In this document: in pieces, positions 1 through 11,555 of the stretch
Layout of the letters: each line of letters starts with the position of its first letter
Position numbering within the stretch: the stretch's first letter is position 1
Assembly: GCF_000003605.2 (NCBI RefSeq)
Contig: NW_003123409.1
Location: 367,859-398,445 of the forward strand
Direction: 5' to 3'
Length of the DNA stretch: 30,587 bases
From: Saccoglossus kowalevskii
Taxonomy: Eukaryota > Hemichordata > Enteropneusta > Harrimaniidae
The notes under the pieces: model-generated
Databases searched by the model: none
What the model was told of the DNA's origin: nothing
The model's input: only the letters and a program-made list of their open reading frames with translations
Program-made: the position numbers and the translations under genes

Positions 1-1130
1 TGATGTCATATGACACTGCACAGACCTGATAGTTTTATGGTAATATCAGTACATATAAATTACCTAATTTGCATAATTAATTAATTTTCAGCTTTTGATA
101 TAAGTAGTGAGAATTACATTTCAATGAAACTTAGTAATTAGATACTCAAGGACTATGCAGAGATTGATTGTTTCGGGATAAATATTTGTGCATATTAATC
201 ACCTAATTTGCATAATTAGTTAATTTTCAGCTTTTCCACGGATATCTCAAGTACTAATCATCACATTTCAATGAAACTTTGTACATATACCCTTTAGGAC
301 TATGTAGTGACCTGATTAGTTTTAGGGTAAATATTTGTGCATATTAATCACCTAATTTGCATAATTAGTTAATTTTCAGCTTTTCCACGGATATCTCAAG
401 TACTAATCATCACATTTCAATGAAACTTTGTACATATACCCTTTAGGACTATGTAGTGACCTGATTAGTTTTAGGGTAAATAATTGTGCATATTAATTAC
501 CTAATTTGCATAATTAATTTTCAGCTTTTCTACTGATATCTAAAGTACTAATCATCACATTTCAATGAATCTAGAACTATAGAGACCCAATTAGTTTTCG
601 GTAAAATATTTATGCATATTAATCACCTAATTTGCATAATTAACCAATTTCCAACTTTGACACTGATATCTCAAGTACTTATCATCACATTTCAATGATT
701 TTTTGTACATAGATGCTGTAGGACAATCGGCAGACCTGGATAATTGTGGGTTAAAATCTGTACATATTAATTACCTAATTTGCATAAGTAACCAATTTTA
801 AGCTTTCACACTGATATCTAAAGTACTAATTATTCCATTTCAATGAAACTTAGTACAAAGATGCTCTAGGACAATGTACAAACCTAATTAGTTTGGGGTA
901 AAAATCTGTTCATATCAATCCCTAATTAGAATAATAATTAGTAATTTTGTTGGTTCTAATCACATTTTCAATAAAACTTGGTACATAGATTTTCTGTTAC
1001 ATTGCGCAGACCTCATTAGTTTTACACTCAAATCTGTTCATATTAATTTTCTGATTTGCATAATTAGTTTTTAGCTTTTCCATCAATATCTCAAGTACAA
1101 GTATTTTCGAATTATATTTAATGTGTCTCC
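1..1130. repeat. Tandem array, ~149-bp unit, at least 8 copies
   Basis: A recurring block contains acctaatttgcataatta, then ttttcagctttt, gatatctcaagtactaatcatcacatttcaatgaaact, gtacata and an aggac..tg segment. The first of these motifs starts at about 62, 201, 350, 499, 625, 773, 922 and 1049, so spacing is mostly 148-149 bp, with shorter units of 126-139. Copies around 201 and 350 are almost identical and the rest are diverged, which suggests a recent local duplication inside an old array. The array runs off the left edge of the window and decays near 1130. No coding potential was seen. Similar phrases recur weakly at 14.8-15.1 kb. Confidence 0.85.
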
Positions 1131-1512
1131 AATACTCTCATCACATGGGAGTTCTTTCTGAGCTTTCTTTGATTTTTATTTTGTTTGTCGCATGCTTTTC
1201 ATTTTATTTTTTACTCATTTGAAATGTGGTACTCGTATTTCCAGTCTGCTGTGGAAAATATAGATTCAACCTGGAATGTGTATTATAATAAGTTATTCAT
1301 TGTTTATTTGGTGTGTGCACATTATATATATAATATTTATCTTTATTGCGTTTGTATCCCTATTAGGATTTTGACTAAAATGTATATTCATGTAGAAAGC
1401 AGTAGAACGTATTTACTGTAAACATATAATATCGTGTTAATGGTTACGTAATCAATCTTCCCATTTCTGATCATTTACGTGAAATCGAATGTACGAGTAG
1501 TTGGGGATTATT
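1131..1512. other. AT-rich spacer, no gene seen
   Basis: This stretch joins the tandem array to the first TTAA-flanked element. Short open frames occur but have no recognisable protein, no splice context and AT-driven composition. Nothing functional was recognised. Confidence 0.5.
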
Positions 1513-1677
1513 TTAAAGCGGGGGAGTCGTCACCTGCGCATGCGTCAGTTGACCATATCGTGTCGTTGTTTACAAACAAGCGTCTACCCATGAGCCTTTG
1601 CATTTTTAGCTTGTATTGTTATCGTCGCTTGGGACTCAATTCCCGCGCGTGCGCAGGGGACGACCCTCCCGCTTTAA
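1513..1677. mobile_element. TTAA-flanked MITE, 157 bp
   Basis: The element (1517-1673) is bounded on both sides by TTAA (1513-1516 and 1674-1677). Its ends are inverted repeats of about 28 bp: the left end begins agcgggggagtcgtc and the right end, read in reverse, begins agcgggagggtcgtc. About 4 mismatches fall in the first 28 bases. It is too short to encode a transposase. TTAA duplication is typical of piggyBac-type insertion, so a piggyBac-type MITE is the inferred class. It is clearly more GC-rich than its surroundings. Confidence 0.75.
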
Positions 1678-1727
1678 GTTTGTTTCGTGCGTAAACAATC
1701 TGCGCAGACGCTGTATTTTCTCAAATC

Positions 1728-2642
1728 ATGATGGCTCCCATAGCAAAAGGTAAACTCCGTATATAGTAGGTATGCACCGTCCCTCAACACGGGGATGTAT
1801 ACAACTGACTTGGCTAAACCTTATTTTACTCACAGGGGCCTGACAATCTATTCGTGTCAATACATTGACGTCTATGTGACGGAGCGACTATGTTTCGGTA
1901 CAGGGCCTTACCCTTGCTCAAAATAATGGAAATTATATAATTAAAACTGTTTGGTAATGTAAAGCAAGCATATGTCATTAAATTGAAGTATCAACGCTCC
2001 GAAACAACGAAAATCACTAATACTGTTTTCTTGCCGATCAGACTGGACTATATATATAGTGGACCGAATTTGCCCAGTTATTAATAGTTGTCTGATGTTT
2101 ACAGCATACTAGTAGCCTGAATACAACCAATGACTATGAATAGATTATGAAAGCAAGTTCTGATTGTTTGCTGCAAGATATGAATGTGATTTGTGTAGGT
2201 AGTTGGTCATTTGTGTAGTCAGAGTCGATACAAACAACTAGCCTGAGCCATACATAAAGCAACTGGAAAATCTGCCTACAGTTATTTCATATTGACGCCG
2301 ATGCCCAATCCTTTCTATATGCATTTAAAAGTGAGATAGATTTGCATCGAAAGAAAAAATTGTACTTTTATAGAATTATAGCAATATAATCCCGAAAGAA
2401 AAATCTACCTCAAAAATAAGCGAAAGAAAAAAATAGTTTCACTAGTTCTACCCTCAATCTCACCACCATGATTTTTCTAATTGTTATGTCCTTTCGGAAT
2501 TGATGCTTCTTCCAATACTTCAGTCAATCATGAGCTGGAAGTTACAAATATGTGGAGAAATAACAAATCAGGACCTCACGACTACAATAAAGAACATGAG
2601 AAAGAAGTTATACAGCAAAGTACGAAACTATTACGAATTTAA
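1728..2642 (+). CDS. Possible small two-exon gene (46 aa), unrecognised
   Basis: Exon 1 would be 1728-1749, starting at paired ATGs (M-M-A-P-I-A-K) and ending at a good donor (g|gtaaac, phase 1). Exon 2 would start at 2524 after a pyrimidine-rich acceptor (cttcttccaatacttcag), also phase 1. It stays open to TAA at 2640-2642 and gives a hydrophilic, charged tail (for example NMWRNNKSGPHDYNKEHEKE). AATAAA follows at about 2831. A further donor at 2620 could lead to another exon. No family was recognised and there is no membrane segment or signal peptide. Start, splice phase and poly(A) signal agree, but chance is possible with exons this small. It could also be an unrelated first exon beside a MITE. 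Confidence 0.28.
1750..2523 (+). other. Intron of the possible small gene; otherwise empty
   Basis: This AT-rich sequence begins gtaaact and ends with a cttcag acceptor. No open frame of note, RNA gene or repeat structure was seen in it. Confidence 0.3.
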
Positions 2643-2957
2643 AATTATATAGTATATAGAATAGGTTTACATGTGTGTTTTTAGCATTACCGGGTACGTA
2701 GAGTTCAGGCTTTGACGTCGTAATAAAACTTTGACAGTGCTTTCTATTGACCCTGTCATGGAAACTAATAGTAATACACCACTTTTTCTGAAAATGAAGA
2801 AATTTGTCTCTACTTTAGTCAAACTGTAGAATAAAGAACTTGAATTAAAAGTTAAATGAGAACTGAATCATACTTGTTTGGGCCATATATGCATTGTCAT
2901 TTTTGTTTTGTAATTAGTAAAATTGGTGATAAAACAAACTAGATTTTGAGCTGTATT

Positions 2958-3208
2958 TTAAAGCGCGGTAGTCGTCGCGCTGCGCATGTGCAAGAAATAT
3001 GGGTCTCATATAAACAAAGACGGCGACTTTGACTGTTTCGCAGATCAACGAGTACGAAATGAGACGTTTCCAAGCAATTTTCATGTTATTGGAAGGTACC
3101 GAAGGAGTCACCGGCGGTAATCAATGCAAGTCGCGCCCAGGTCAAACCTCATTTGATTGTGGGAAAATCAATGTTTATCAACACAAATGTCGCACATGCG
3201 CGCTTTAA
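2958..3208. mobile_element. TTAA-flanked MITE, 243 bp, related to the one at 1513
   Basis: The element (2962-3204) is again bounded by TTAA (2958-2961 and 3205-3208). The left end reads agcgcggtagtcgtcgcgctgcgcatgtgc in consecutive short blocks. The right end, reversed, begins agcgcg followed directly by catgtgc, as if about 16 bases were lost. The left end also resembles that of the 1513 element (agcg.gg.agtcgtc...tgcgcatg), so both probably belong to one family. It lies about 250 bp upstream of the gene A start codon and may overlap its promoter. Confidence 0.65.
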
Positions 3209-3460
3209 ACTGAAGTTTTATAGAAGAATTTAGTCAGACCAGATATAAATTGCATTTCTAAGGATGCAATACATTATTGTTATTATTAAGAACAAAAATA
3301 CCAAAATATCTATTACATATGTTTATATATACATTGTATATGAATTTATGTGATGCAGTCTACATACGCATAAATTATAATAATATAAGCCGATCACTCC
3401 CGTGACGTAAAAGTCTTTTGTGATATCGCCGTAGGTGGCGTATGCCATATTTATTTCAAA
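3209..3460 (+). promoter_or_regulatory. Presumed promoter/5'UTR of gene A
   Basis: This 250-bp gap lies between the second MITE and the gene A ATG. The last 100 bases are richer in CpG (gtgacgtaaaa, gatatcgccgtaggtggcg) than the AT-rich surroundings. It includes a TGACGTAA motif at about 3401, which resembles a CREB/ATF site. The ATG at 3461 sits in aaaATGGCGG, a common animal start context. No clear TATA box was assigned; the promoter role is inferred from position. Confidence 0.35.
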
Positions 3461-6400
3461 ATGGCGGCCCAGAGCTGGGTTGTGGACGAAGATCGCGTCA
3501 GAATTCGCCAAAATCAAGAACTCGGAGGTAAATATTCTCATTATTTTTATATATTTATGAATCTCCAATATTCAGGGATCAATAATGTTTGCAAATTGAT
3601 TTTTAAATTGCAGCATTACATAGTGCATTCTTTGTTGTGTATTTGGCAATCTCAATTCAAACTGCGTCTTAGGACCTTGCCGAGACTCTATGCAACGCTT
3701 CTGTTTCAGTGCTTGTTGATTGTTTACGTTACAAATATTTCAAACCTTCGCAACATTTCGATTATTTTATGATCATTGGATGTATTAATTTATTATCTTC
3801 ATTGGTTTTGTCGATCTCTTTGATTTTAGTGACTAGTATTTCGAAATTCCGACCAAGATTACACAGAATTATTAAACACTTGATAAAATTGATGTTGAAA
3901 TTAATACTATCTAATTCTATCTAATCTGACGGCCACGCAATATATGTCTTTATTTTGAGTAAATTAACTATTCAAAGATTACATGATTATAGATTCTTAA
4001 TTGCTCCCATCACAGAGTATTTCACAAATCTGGCGAAATACTTGCTACTACCAAAAACAGTAATTTTTTTGAATAAATAGCAGATCCTGTTGGAAAAGTT
4101 TGATGTAGGATCAACAACTGCAAGGTTTTCAAAGTTGATTTTGGCTGCGCCATTATTAATCTTGAACGCTAATAGTTACTTAACTTCTCAGCAGGGCATT
4201 TTTAATGAAATTGACATATACACAACAAAACATCACCCTGAAATACTAAAGTTTATACTTGAAATATTTAGTTACCTTATTTAGTTTTATTTAAAATCGG
4301 TTTTCAAGCTACATGATTTTCTAGGCATGCAGATTCCTCCATTTTGCTAATAGCACTCTCACATCAATCTTGACAAAAATTAAAACAGCCAAAGTCACTA
4401 TACATGCTCATACAATGTATAACTGCTATTTGAGTTGTAAATATTTAGGTTTATAAACAGTTTATTCTGTGATACATGATGTATGAAAAATTTTTCAAAA
4501 TGAATCCTAAAATGATTTAGAATCAACCTGCAGTGTTCTCCCCAGAATACAAACAGATAGCATGTTGGTACTGCCACAGTGCTGTGTTTTACCACCATAC
4601 TGGTCTCACTGCTACAAGTGTCATTTCTGTGTCATTGTTGACATTTTAAATCAAATAAATAAGTTGCTGAAAACTTCAAACATGTGTGTTGTTGTAACAG
4701 CCAATAATTTTATGCATTGTCTCGTGTAATTGAGTAGGTTAACCACCATCTCTGTTTGGAACAATTTTCATTTGAAATTCAAATGAGACGATTTGTTTGG
4801 GTAGACAAGTGTTTCACTTTATTCTATGAAGCTTCAATCATACAGAAATTATAACAGACGTAGTCACTGCACACGCTCATACAAACGTTAGTGATTATAA
4901 ATATTTAATAATTTCTGAAATACATGGCATTGTTGGTTTCAATCTCAACCACACTAAGTACCTTGCTTCTAACAACTTCTGACAAATGAGATATGCAAAG
5001 AAGGTCTCAATAGATCAGTAGCCAATCAGGAACACAATTTGTTCAGAGTTCATGTAGAATGGCCTACAGAACATCAGATGTGAATAAAAGATACTTCACA
5101 TTCAGCTTTATTTTGTTTAACTTTTTCAATCTTTATTTGTCACCACTCAAACCTATTTTTTCGTTACAGTGAAAATTGAAAAGCCTAGTTTGACTGGAGA
5201 TGGAAAAAGTAAAAATACAAATTGGACATTTGCCTCAAGTGATTCTGGTAATACTGCTGTTAGTAACCCTGCCAATTTATCCAATATAAACATTGAATCC
5301 AACCTACTACATATAGAAACAGTAGTGGTGTGTTTATACCATCCACACAGAGTGTGTCCACAGACAGTACATGGCACCAACCAGTAAGCTATGTGTCTAC
5401 GATGCCTGCTAGTTATACCACTCAAAGTACAGTCCCTCAACTCTATCTACAAAAGACAAGATATGAAATTCCAAGGAATGGTCCACTGCCTGCTGTCAGT
5501 CATTTTTTTACAAACAGTATGTCCACGGTTAATGTCCCTCCTTTAACTTCGCTGTATTCAACACAGTCTGGTGATATCCCTGCTTCACTGCCAAGTGTCA
5601 GTTCTATTGGTTTGCAAAATGCTCAGTCACAAGGTAAAACTTCACACATTGAAGTAAGGAAGCTGCAAAACTTGATGGCATATGCCCCTCCTAGACTAAG
5701 CAGCACTGAACAGCCATGTAGTACAATGACATCGCAGTGTAACTACACATCTAACAACACTACTGATATGAATAGTCAGTCTGCTGCTTCCTGGGAGAAA
5801 AGTAAACAACAAATCAGTGAGTGGTTGCAAATAGGAGAGCAAAATAATGGATCAGCTCCTCCAAACTGTACCCTAGTACCTAAACATAGTATTACTGGTT
5901 CTCCAAATAATATCACATCAAGTCTACAACCAAGTATTAACTTTTACAACAGACTACAGAATAGTTCTGTTGTTGTACCAAGTCTACAAAGTAGCTCAAC
6001 TGGGACTGAAATACAACAAAGTATTGCAAATACTAGTCAAGGTGTGGGATTGGTAGGACAGCCAGTACAACATAGACAGATTAGCTGGAATCCTGGAAGC
6101 GATGGTGTGGATGGCTCAAGTAGTATATATACAAACCAACAGTACCCAACAGTTAATATCAAATCAGAACCCAGTGATTGGACAGTGGTTGGACATCACT
6201 CTGATACACCACTATCAAAGAAAATAAAAACAGAACCAATGGAGAAGTACCCCAACTATTCTTCATCTGTTCAGCCAACAATGTTCAGTCAGCTAAGTTC
6301 TAATCAAAAGACATCTAACTTTGATATGGCAAATACCAGTCTGCAGCAAGGACAAATTTCAGTAGCTCCCAGTCCAGAGTATGCTACGTTAACCAATGTA

Positions 6401-9400
6401 TCATTTTCTCATGATCAGCAAAACATGACAAATCAGCAGAACTCGGCAAACCCTGTTCCAGTTAGTTTATCTCATTCATTTGTGCCAAATACCAGTTCAA
6501 CTTTTCCATTGGTTCCTACTTCATTGTCTTCACAGGAACATATGCCAACTGCTGCCACTAGTGTCAAGACTCCAAGTTTAAATTCAGTTTACTGCATTCA
6601 GTCTCCAGGTGCCAATACTCAAAACAGCAATAAAATAATCAAACCAACACCAGTTCTTACCAATCGTATAAAAGCAACAAATCAAAGCATGCAGTCAAAA
6701 GTGAAATCAAGGTTTCAACATGGATCAATGTTTCCTGATAGTATCTTCTCAAATGGTCTAACTGTACATACGAAAGATTCTGTTGCAACTAAGGGCATGC
6801 CTGTGCTATCTATTCTGTCTGTTGGAGCACAAACTATTGTAGAAGTTAAGAGAAGTGAGGCGCAGACAGTGGTGCAAAAAACCTTGCCTATATGTACTGT
6901 TCAAGGTACTATCAATCAAAACACTGTAATAACAGCAAAACAGCCTTATATTAATGACCACAGAGTCAAAGTAAATTCTACATCATTTCAACAAAAATTA
7001 GCTGCAGAACATGGAAATAGTACTCATTCGATACGAAACCAGACTGGAAACTGCACTAATTCGGCACAGATCATGACTGGAAATAATAGCCACCCGACAC
7101 AGATACAGACTGACAGCAACTGTCATCTGGCACAGATCCATACTGGAAACAATACCCACCTGGCACAAATCCAGACTGGAAACATTTCTCATCCATCTAT
7201 GATCCAAACTGGATCTTTACCGCATAGTAGAAACAATATCCATCTGACACAGATCCAGACTGGAAACAGTACCCATCCATCTCAAATCCAAACTGGAAAC
7301 AGTACCCATCCGGCACAGTTCCAAACAGGATTTTTACCACATAGTAGAAACACTACCCTTTCGACGCAGTTACAGACAGGAGCGATGCCTATTCAACCGG
7401 TACAGATCCAGACTGGAACAATGCCTGTCAGTCTGGCACAGATGCAAACTGGATTTTTACCACATAGTAGAAACATTACCCTTCCAACACCGATCGAGAC
7501 TGGAACAATGCCTATTAATCCAGTGCAGATCCAACCGGGATCTATACCTCCCAGGTCCTCGGACTTTAGAGGTACTACTACTTCGGAACAGATTCAGACT
7601 GGCGTAGTTCCTGTTCATCTGGAACAGATAAAACCACAAACAATGCCTGCGAGTACATTGGAACACACTCCCCATGTAAACCAGACACCTGTCCATTCAA
7701 ACCAGTCCCAAGTTGTCGGGATATCTGAGCGAATCCATGGCAACACTCTACAACACAGCCATACTGCAATGATTCGTAACAACTCAAACTTGACAGAATC
7801 CAGATCAATCCTTAAAAGAACGTTGGAAGGTGACAATGCTTTGCATTTGCAGGGGATTCAACCGGTTTCACTACCACAAAGTAAGGTGTGTAGTGTTTAA
7901 TTATTTCATATTTGTCATGTAATTTAACACATCAGGGCAAATCATCATATCACTTACATATAAACTCTTTTTAGGGAAAACTTTAATCTGAACAGAAATG
8001 ATACTAGTAATAAGTGTAGAAAACAAATTTTTGTGTTTCTGGTCATTGTGCATCAACTCAAAATGTGCAAGTCACTGCTTATTTTTGAATTTTTTGTCAG
8101 AATTCTATCAACAATTCAAAGATGCAATATGGATGAAAATTTATTGTTTAATATTGTTGTTTGATACTCCATATTATAGTCCAAATTGAACTTTGATTTG
8201 TCATCAACTAAAAAATGGATTTGTATGACACGCATCTGTATCAATAATCAAACCCACTAAAGTATGCATGTAAAGTGAGTGTTATTTTCGTTGTACGTAC
8301 CAAAATACACTGTACACATGCATATGAGAGAAAACTTTCAGTTCATGATAAATCATAGTGCAATTGTATCTATCAACATACAGTATCAAAAAACAATAGT
8401 AAAAATTACATACTACATCGTTAAAAAAATTTCAATTCTCTTAAAAGCAATGTTATTAATTACCATACTCATCTGTCTAAGTGTCCACCCTCCACATTAC
8501 TTTTGGGATCACGTTTGGCTAATCGCCCATCCCTTCCAAAATGCTCAAAATTTGACTGTCTATTTATAAGACCTGGTCTTTGAGCATTGTTTGACATTGT
8601 GAATACTGGTATTCAAATTTATATACTAGTAATACATATAACATGCTAATTTCCATTTTTTTTAAATCATGCTGTTTTTTGCTGAAATCCAACAGATCTA
8701 CTTCAAAATCGTAATTCACTTGCGCATTGAATTGTGTTGGTACAAAACTGCATTCTGGGTAACAGACTTGACCTATCAGGTCCATGTGGTCTATTGTGTA
8801 CATGTGTCACGGCATAATCCCATATTTCTCAAAGTTATTGATATAATAGGTCTCAAGCTAAGTTGGTCATTTTTCTTTTTCAAGAGAATCAACAAGAACG
8901 GAACGATGGAGACAGATCAACCAATAAAAACATGTATGAACACTGGGCATTTAATTCTCACTTGAACGAACCAGAAGACTGTATCAACGTAGGTAATATG
9001 CACGCTCTCTACAAGATCTTGAGACTTAGGACGATGAATGCAGGAACCATTGTAACTAATGTCTTGGAAGATAATTGCTTAGATACTATCGAGGCTAATG
9101 CGTTAATGCAAACTGCTGTTGATGCAGTTGCATGTCAGAGTGATTTCCCACCTTTCAATGGAGGTCAACAGCCTGGAGATTATAGTAGTAGTCATAATAT
9201 TGTTAGAATTACAGAGATGGACACATGTAAGATAAACGCAAGTGATGTTAGAACTTCGTCATTGGCTAACCAGAATTTTGTAACTGGTATGTCAAAGGGA
9301 GATATCTCAAGTTTTAATCAAGACTCTCAGAATTCTTGTAAACGAGTACATGATGACATTGGAGAGACAATGCCCCACCGAGTAGGTGTAACTGATACAA

Positions 9401-9795
9401 GGTCACAGCAGATTTCTGCCAAAGGTGTTTTAGAATCTGTCGTATTGCGACTACAAAGACTGAGGAGACTTAATAAAGGTAGACCAAAAATTAAAAAAGA
9501 ACCTGTGGTTCATAAACATACAAGGCACTTTCTAAAACCAAAGAAATCAATGGGAGGACTTCATGACTATTATTCAAGGAAGTCTGTGTCGGTAAAACAG
9601 GAGCGTGAGGATAACTCAGAGTACGGAAGCAATGTTTATGAGAAAGCATGTTCCTCTGTGTGTGCTGCTCGTGATGAATCATGTTCTCAAGAACCAGCAG
9701 TTGTAGAGATTTCAATCAATGAAACAGAACAGACTGTAAGTACAGGTAACACTGATAATGGAAAATCTGTATCTATTAAAGTGGAGCCAAGTTAA
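3461..9795 (+). CDS. Gene A: large Ser/Thr/Gln/Asn-rich nuclear-type protein, function unknown
   Basis: Exon 1 is 3461-3527 (MAAQSWVVDEDRVRIRQNQE..., phase 1 donor g|gtaaat). Exon 2 starts at 5170 after ttttttcgttacag and ends at 7880 (a|gtaagg, phase 1). The last exon is 8885-9795, after tttttctttttcaag, ending in TAA. The protein is about 1,190-1,230 aa, low-complexity and rich in S, T, N, Q and P. It has no signal peptide, membrane segment or folded domain that I recognise. Six psi-K-x-E motifs are visible: VKIE near the N-terminus, IKSEP, IKTEP, IKKEP, VKQE, and IKVEP at the extreme C-terminus. A basic stretch (LRLQRLRRLNKGRPKIKKEP) near 9450-9505 could be a nuclear localisation signal. 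An 11-residue repeat fills about 7010-7560. The motifs suggest a SUMO-regulated transcription cofactor, by inference only. The reading frame changes between about 5248 and 5363 (see separate entry). Confidence 0.72.
3528..5169 (+). other. Gene A intron 1
   Basis: This 1.64-kb AT-rich intron has a gtaaat donor and a ttttttcgttacag acceptor. It holds two diverged direct copies of a segment, near 4382-4490 and 4850-4930, sharing aacag..agtcact..aca.gctcatacaa followed by a taaatattta tract. No exon with coding character was seen. Confidence 0.6.
5248..5363 (+). other. Reading-frame discontinuity in gene A exon 2
   Basis: The frame entering exon 2 (VKIEKPSLTGDG...) is open to a stop at about 5385. 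The 850-codon frame that carries the rest of the protein is open only after TGA at 5294. Two explanations keep the gene intact. One is a 116-bp intron 5248-5363, with donor ctg|gtaata and acceptor gtccacag, both phase 1 and compatible, though the acceptor is purine-rich. The other is a 2-bp difference in the ggtgtgttt run near 5328-5334, where one TG unit fewer would fuse the frames. Either choice gives a total coding length divisible by three. Confidence 0.55.
7010..7570 (+). repeat. Coding tandem repeat, ~33 bp (11 aa), in gene A
   Basis: About 15-17 diverged copies of a unit close to T-G-N-x-T-H-P-x-Q-I-Q are read in frame. Some units are replaced by an inserted G-F-L-P-H-S-R-N block, which occurs three times (about 7209, 7330 and 7456). 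The copies near 7260-7320 are the most alike. The repeat is polar and uncharged, with many N-x-S/T sequons, but nothing indicates secretion. Length variation between individuals is likely. Confidence 0.8.
7881..8884 (+). other. Gene A intron 2
   Basis: This 1.0-kb AT-rich intron has a gtaagg donor and a ttctttttcaag acceptor. The phase 1 donor and acceptor join Q-K-N-Q-Q in frame. No other feature was seen. Confidence 0.7.
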
Positions 9796-10736
9796 TATGA
9801 TTGAACCCAAGATGGTAAAATATGAGGTGATACAACTCGAATGAAGACTGAATTTATAGTGTCCCTAATCAAATTATGAGGACATTAAAAAATCCATACA
9901 TTTAAAGCCATAATTTTATTTCACAAATTGGAATTTTTAATACCTTTATTATTCAGCTAGTAATATATTCTATATTTGTAAATTTATATTTGTCTCAAGA
10001 TGTAACATATAGAAGAAAAAAAAAAGATTTTATTTTGTTTTTTGAATGACAAGACAGAAATGTATCTTAAAAACTTCACTGCCCTCTATTTTTTTTCTTT
10101 TTTAAAAATAATTTTCTACTATATGCACGTGGTGCTGTATTGTCAAAACTGTTAAACTCTAGCTTATCATCACTACACGCAAATCATAAAGTTTGTAGTT
10201 TTGGGGCTTGTCAGTGTACCTAGTTACAATGCTCGTAATGACTCATCTCTTTCCACTATCAATGGTATAGTAGATTGGATTGGCTAAAAGACCTGCTAAC
10301 AACTGTCAAGCATACAATATTTAAACTGGCCATTATATTTTATTTCTTTAGAAGATATTTCCTATAATGTTTGCATAAATTTGATTGGGTAATGAGTTAT
10401 TACTATCATGCTAACTAGGCCATTAATAGTGTTGCATATACAGTGTGTAGCAAGTAGTTGCAAGGCAAGTGTATCTTGCCATCAGCAGGTATGCCTCTGG
10501 TATTAATAATTCATGTATTATAAAGCTAACTTTATCTCTTTGCAGCTTATAGTTACTGGTATCTCCCACTTGTAATAGAATAATTCTGTAATCATGTCAC
10601 AATTATATTATTCATATAGGTACCAAGTAATTACCACTGCCAATGGCACCTTAGATTTCATTAGGTAAAATATGATTCCGTAGCACTTTGATTGATACTT
10701 GTAAATTAATAAATTACCATCTATGGCATAGAACGA
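9796..10736 (+). other. Gene A 3' flank, likely 3'UTR
   Basis: AT-rich and without open frames. ATTAAA occurs at about 9886, only 90 bases after the stop, and could give a short transcript end. The better candidate is AATAAA at 11556. No other feature was recognised. Confidence 0.4.
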
Positions 10737-11404
10737 CAGTCCCTCTATAGCTCAGTCTTGAAGTCTTTGAGTGTCTTTGAAACAGTAGATAAATAAATAC
10801 AACAGATTGGAATCATCGCCTTGACAATATTTGTGCATATCATTAAGGCTCCACAAAGAAAACGCAACTGTATGTTGTAGAAATCAACCATGGACAGTAA
10901 TGATCCAGTTACCATTGGTTTCCATGGGGAAAACAGGTTTCATCTTATTGCAATTTCATTTTGTTACATATTGTGAAAAATAAACCTATGATTATGAGGT
11001 ACTTGTGTTGAATCAGGAATTTCTGTTTACTATTTATGTTTTATGAAAAAATACTTTAACATGGATTGTTCAAAAAGCATTTTTTCAGCAAAAACATATA
11101 TCGAAATAAGCTGATGACTTGTGTCTAAAATAATTATGATCACTTTTGAAACAAAGTATATTTTTTTCACCCCCATTTATCAAGTCAAATGCCCATGAAT
11201 GACTTTAATCTTAATTTTTCAAAACTAGGATTTTACTTTTGATAATAGGTCAGGAAATGAGGCAACAATTTGTTCACATCCTTATCTATAAAACAACTTT
11301 CACAGACTTTTGGCTACCAGCAGTGCAAACAAATATGTATACAAGATTGTAATAATTCATACCTCAAACAATTGTTGATTCAAGACTGGTCTATAGAGGG
11401 ACTG
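10737..11404. mobile_element. Inverted-repeat DNA element, 668 bp, non-autonomous
   Basis: The left end (10737 onward) reads cagtccctctatag, two different bases, then cagtcttgaa. The right end, read in reverse from 11404, gives the same 14 bases, two different bases, and the same 10 bases. That is a 26-bp terminal inverted repeat with 2 mismatches. No target-site duplication is evident next to the ends and no transposase frame lies inside. An AATAAA at about 10979 lies inside the element and could end some gene A transcripts. Confidence 0.7.
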
Positions 11405-11555
11405 CTTAAATACTAGTATGACTATGGTTTCAAATTCAGATATTTTTCATCTTGAGTTTGAGCTGTTGTCTATTTTAAATGGTCACTTATTACATATAGA
11501 TAGGTTTGAAGTCAAAGCAGTGCCAAGCTGTGATCATTCTTAGAATATTCTATGC

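Noticed and set aside
1-1130. CRISPR-like array
   Set aside because: Units are contiguous ~149-bp repeats with no short repeat/unique spacer pattern, and the genome is animal.
6998-7836. Several minus-strand open frames opposite gene A
   Set aside because: They mirror the repetitive plus-strand coding sequence; no splice sites or protein family support them.
3461-9795. NPAT, the neighbour of ACAT1 in vertebrates
   Set aside because: The N-terminus has no LisH-like sequence and nothing else recalls NPAT; the orientation and content do not support the name.
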